A DNA stretch of 41,763 nucleotides from an uncultured Oscillochloris sp. (lineage in GTDB: Bacteria > Chloroflexota > Chloroflexia > Chloroflexales > Chloroflexaceae): NCBI GenBank assembly GCA_903920315.1, contig CAIXLU010000012.1:1-41763 (forward strand). Direction: 5' to 3'. Under the pieces are notes generated by a model. That model had not been told where the DNA came from and did no database searches. It worked only from the letters and a program-made list of their open reading frames with translations. Below are positions 39,935 to 41,763 of this stretch, one piece after another. Each line of letters opens with the position of its first letter. The first letter of the stretch is position 1. A program made the position numbers and the translations under genes.

Positions 39935-40597
39935 ATGATCATCCGTAACCTGTTCGAGCGTCTGCTCGACCTGCTCTTTCCCGACCGCTGCGTGGCCTGC
40001 GGGCGAACGGGAGCACTGCTCTGCGCAATGTGTCGGGCCGGGTTGCGGCCCTACCCGCCTGAGGCTCCGCCAGACGGACTCGATGGCATGGCGGTGGGCT
40101 GGCTCTACGAGGGTGCGATCCGTCAGGCGATCCACCGCATGAAATATTCGCGTATGCGCCGGGTGGCTATACCCCTGGGCGATCTCCTGGCCGAGCATCT
40201 CCAGGCTGCGCCACTTCCTGCCGATGCCCTGATGGCCGTGCCGCTACACGCCGGACGTCTGGCCGAGCGTGGCTTCAACCAGAGTGAGGAACTGGCCGCT
40301 CGCCTCGCCCATCGCTGCGGCCTGCCTCTCGTCCCTGGCCTAGCCCGCTGCCGCGACACCGGCCACCAAGCCAGTCTGGGCCGTCGCGCCCGCAAGGGCA
40401 ATGTCGAGGGTGCCTTTGTCTGGGCCGTCTACGCCGCGCCGCCCGCCCGTGTCCTGATCGTTGATGACGTACTTACCACCGGGGCCACCCTGGCCGCCTG
40501 CGCCGACGCCCTACGCGCCGCCGGTACCCGTGAGGTGCGCGCCGTGGCCCTGGCGCGGAGTCTCGCGCCTGATGCAAAAATAGCCGATAGCCGATAG
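39935..40597 (+). CDS. comF: ComF-family phosphoribosyltransferase-like protein
   Basis: This is a 220-residue protein with an N-terminal zinc-finger-like segment (DRCVACGRTGALLCAMCRAGL, four Cys) and a type I phosphoribosyltransferase domain: VGWLYEGAIRQAIHRMKYSRM, AVPLHAGRLAERGFNQSEELA and the PRPP loop VLIVDDVLTTGATL. ComF is needed for DNA uptake in transformable bacteria, where it acts on the cytoplasmic side; its reaction is not settled. The C-terminal end (PDAKIADSR) and the stop codon are produced by an AGCCGAT heptamer array that has invaded or formed at the 3' end. Confidence 0.9.
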   Translation: MIIRNLFERLLDLLFPDRCVACGRTGALLCAMCRAGLRPYPPEAPPDGLDGMAVGWLYEGAIRQAIHRMKYSRMRRVAIPLGDLLAEHLQAAPLPADALMAVPLHAGRLAERGFNQSEELAARLAHRCGLPLVPGLARCRDTGHQASLGRRARKGNVEGAFVWAVYAAPPARVLIVDDVLTTGATLAACADALRAAGTREVRAVALARSLAPDAKIADSR

Positions 40598-40609
40598 CCG
40601 ATAGCCGAT
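40582..40609. repeat. Heptamer tandem array (AGCCGAT x4) forming the comF stop
   Basis: Four perfect 7-bp units; the TAG stop of comF (40595-40597) lies within them. The complement of the unit is ATCGGCT, the same as in the array at 5071-5098. Confidence 0.85.
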
Positions 40610-40666
40610 AGTCGGACACCAGCGGCCATTTTCATCGCAGTGGTGTGCGCCCCGCACATGAACGTC
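40610..40666 (+). repeat. Partial, diverged copy D of the dispersed repeat
   Basis: The segment CGGCCATTTTCATCGCAGTG...TGTGCG...GCACATGAACGTCT resembles the right tail of palindromic repeat copies B and C, but without the 28-bp palindrome. With the heptamers before it, the whole block aligns in reverse with about 5012-5098 of copy A. Confidence 0.6.
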
Positions 40667-40686
40667 TTCTGCGGTAGTGCCTTTCT

Positions 40687-41691
40687 TCATCGTGCGGTGT
40701 TCGGGCTGACACTGCTAAGCTGGGCAAGCTGCTGCGCACGAGAACTGAGTGAGGCGGAGGCTCGCTCAATATAGGCACGAGCCTCTTGGAAGTACTGGGC
40801 GGCCCGGTTGGCGTTCGCCACATGATAGCCGCCGTAGAATTCCAGGAATGCATCAAGCCCCTGGATCTCAAGCTCCAGACCCTTACGGTAATCATCGTGG
40901 GCCTGCTGGAGAGTGCGTGGCGGGCGCAGGCTGCCCATAGCGTCGAGGGTTTGCTGCACCGTGGCCCGCAGGCGCTGGGTCGCGGCCACATAACCAACCG
41001 ATCCGCCGGGCTGACTGGTGGCGCTGCGATACGCGGCGGTAGCCTCCTGGAGGCTGGCGCGCATCGGTTCAACTGCGCCAAGGTACGAGACGGTGAACCC
41101 TTCAACCACCGAAAGCGGTTCGGCCTCTAGGATGGGCTCAATCGTTGGTGTGGGCGGAGGAGCGATGGAAACCTCCGATGGAACGGCGGTTTCTACCGGC
41201 GTCGGCAGAGCGGGCATCACCGCCAGGGCAATCATGCGGTTCAGGGCGATTGCGAAGCCAACCGCAATCAGCGGAAATATCCAGATCAGTAGCCGTGCTC
41301 GGCTGATGTCGCGGCGACGGCGACGCCAAGAAACCCACCACGATTCATGATGCTCGCGTGATCTCTGGTCGGTCGCAATCTCCTCAATAGGCTGGCTCAG
41401 ACCAGGGCTGGGCTGGGCGCCGCCCTCAATCAACTTCTGATCTTCAAGTACCTGCAATCCGCGCAGGGCGTGCTGGTTGGCCGGGTTGATCCGCAACACC
41501 GACTGAAGACAAAATGCCTGCTGACGCGGCTCCTCCAGCACACCGCTGAGCCAGAGCCACGCCAGTTCGTTATGCGGGTCGAGCCGAAGCGAGCGGGTGA
41601 GCAACCCAGTCGCCACGCGCTTCTGCCCGCCACGGGCTGCCGCCAGCCCGCGTTGGTAGAGGCGATGGGCCTCATTGATGTCGGCTTTCAC
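40687..41691 (-). CDS. TPR-containing single-pass membrane protein
   Basis: This is a 334-residue protein. The N-terminal ~90 residues are TPR-like (AHRLYQRGLAAARGGQKR, LTRSLRLDPHNELAWLWLSG, LQSVLRINPANQHALRGLQV). A basic stretch (SWRRRRRDISRAR) and one membrane helix (LLIWIFPLIAVGFAIAL) follow at ~135-155, then a Pro/Thr linker and an extracytoplasmic helical domain of about 160 residues with YRSATSQPGG and RATVQQTLDAMGSLRPP. No known enzyme motif. The start is taken as GTG at 41691 (VKADINEA); the longer frame from 41760 runs through a heptamer array and gives repetitive sequence. Function unknown. Confidence 0.75.
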   Translation of the reverse strand: MKADINEAHRLYQRGLAAARGGQKRVATGLLTRSLRLDPHNELAWLWLSGVLEEPRQQAFCLQSVLRINPANQHALRGLQVLEDQKLIEGGAQPSPGLSQPIEEIATDQRSREHHESWWVSWRRRRRDISRARLLIWIFPLIAVGFAIALNRMIALAVMPALPTPVETAVPSEVSIAPPPTPTIEPILEAEPLSVVEGFTVSYLGAVEPMRASLQEATAAYRSATSQPGGSVGYVAATQRLRATVQQTLDAMGSLRPPRTLQQAHDDYRKGLELEIQGLDAFLEFYGGYHVANANRAAQYFQEARAYIERASASLSSRAQQLAQLSSVSPNTAR

Positions 41692-41707
41692 GGTGGTCTC
41701 TATTGTT

Positions 41708-41763
41708 ATTGCAGATTGCAGATTGCAGATTGCAGATTGGGCGCTCCGCCCAATCTGCAATCT
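41708..41763. repeat. Heptamer array (ATTGCAG x4) merging into a 17-bp hairpin at the window edge
   Basis: Four ATTGCAG units (41708-41735) lie 17 bp upstream of the TPR gene's start. The last units also form one arm (41727-41743) of a perfect 17-bp hairpin with 41747-41763 around a CTC loop; the structure is probably longer outside the window. Confidence 0.8.

Overview
The window looks like chromosomal DNA from a member of the Chloroflexota, probably a Chloroflexia/Chloroflexales-type bacterium. This rests on high-GC genes, a lipoprotein with the GGxxxxGxP...QFFQG motif common in that phylum, a hopanoid/carotenoid-type glycosyltransferase, large cyclase-ATPase-TPR and CHAT-like proteins, and many short tandem-repeat arrays between genes. 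No 16S rRNA, photosynthesis gene or tRNA was seen, so the lineage is an inference. About 31 protein genes are supported, plus one RNase P-type RNA.

Layout. 1-1.9 kb: end of a cut gene and a TPR protein. 2.0-4.5 kb (minus): a partner-switching operon (RsbW-type kinase, STAS antagonist) followed by a CheY-like receiver and a radical SAM protein. 4.5-5.7 kb: a gene-free stretch with a palindromic repeat, heptamer arrays and an RNase P RNA-like gene. 5.7-8.9 kb: a single-chain nuclease-methyltransferase whose recognition half looks AT-rich and imported. 9-12.5 kb: a GT2 glycosyltransferase, ribosomal protein L25 and a DHA2-type MFS exporter with a clear promoter and palindromic operator. 12.7-15.2 kb: a GT-C membrane glycosyltransferase with an antitoxin-like N-terminus and a discoidin-like C-terminus, then a lone antitoxin-like protein. 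15.3-17.6 kb (minus): murE translationally coupled to a dihydroorotate dehydrogenase homologue lacking expected active-site residues. 17.9-20.2 kb: a CHAT-like / membrane / LysM / NodB deacetylase fusion. 20.3-22.1 kb (minus): a sugar epimerase/3beta-HSD-type reductase and a lactonase-like MBL hydrolase. 22.4-24.5 kb: a six-hairpin glycosidase-like lipoprotein. 24.7-27.9 kb: a hybrid histidine kinase diverging from an ammonium transporter. 28.2-31 kb: an ABC ATPase coupled to a large exported membrane protein. 31.1-33.3 kb: a double PH-domain membrane protein and cytidylate kinase. 33.7-37.8 kb: a 1356-residue protein with the architecture of mammalian soluble adenylyl cyclase. 37.9-40.6 kb: ComEA-like protein, endonuclease IV and a receiver diverging from comF. 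40.7-41.7 kb: a TPR membrane protein.

Themes. Several genes concern the cell envelope (murE, NodB/LysM fusion, GT2, GT-C, glycosidase lipoprotein) and several concern signalling (partner switching, two receivers, hybrid kinase, cyclase). Intergenic DNA is unusually structured: 7-bp tandem arrays sit directly at starts or stops of genes, a 28-bp perfect palindrome recurs three times in a longer repeat, long hairpins separate convergent genes, and one 177-bp nested inverted repeat resembles a MITE or REP cluster.

The strongest leads are: (1) the CHAT-like-LysM-NodB fusion, where an apparently dead protease domain may control an extracytoplasmic deacetylase; (2) the bacterial soluble-cyclase-like protein, whose two cyclase domains have complementary losses; (3) the RNase P-like RNA, whose specificity-domain motifs look canonical but whose P4 core does not; and (4) the dispersed repeat family. 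All calls come from reading the sequence; no database search or folding was run.
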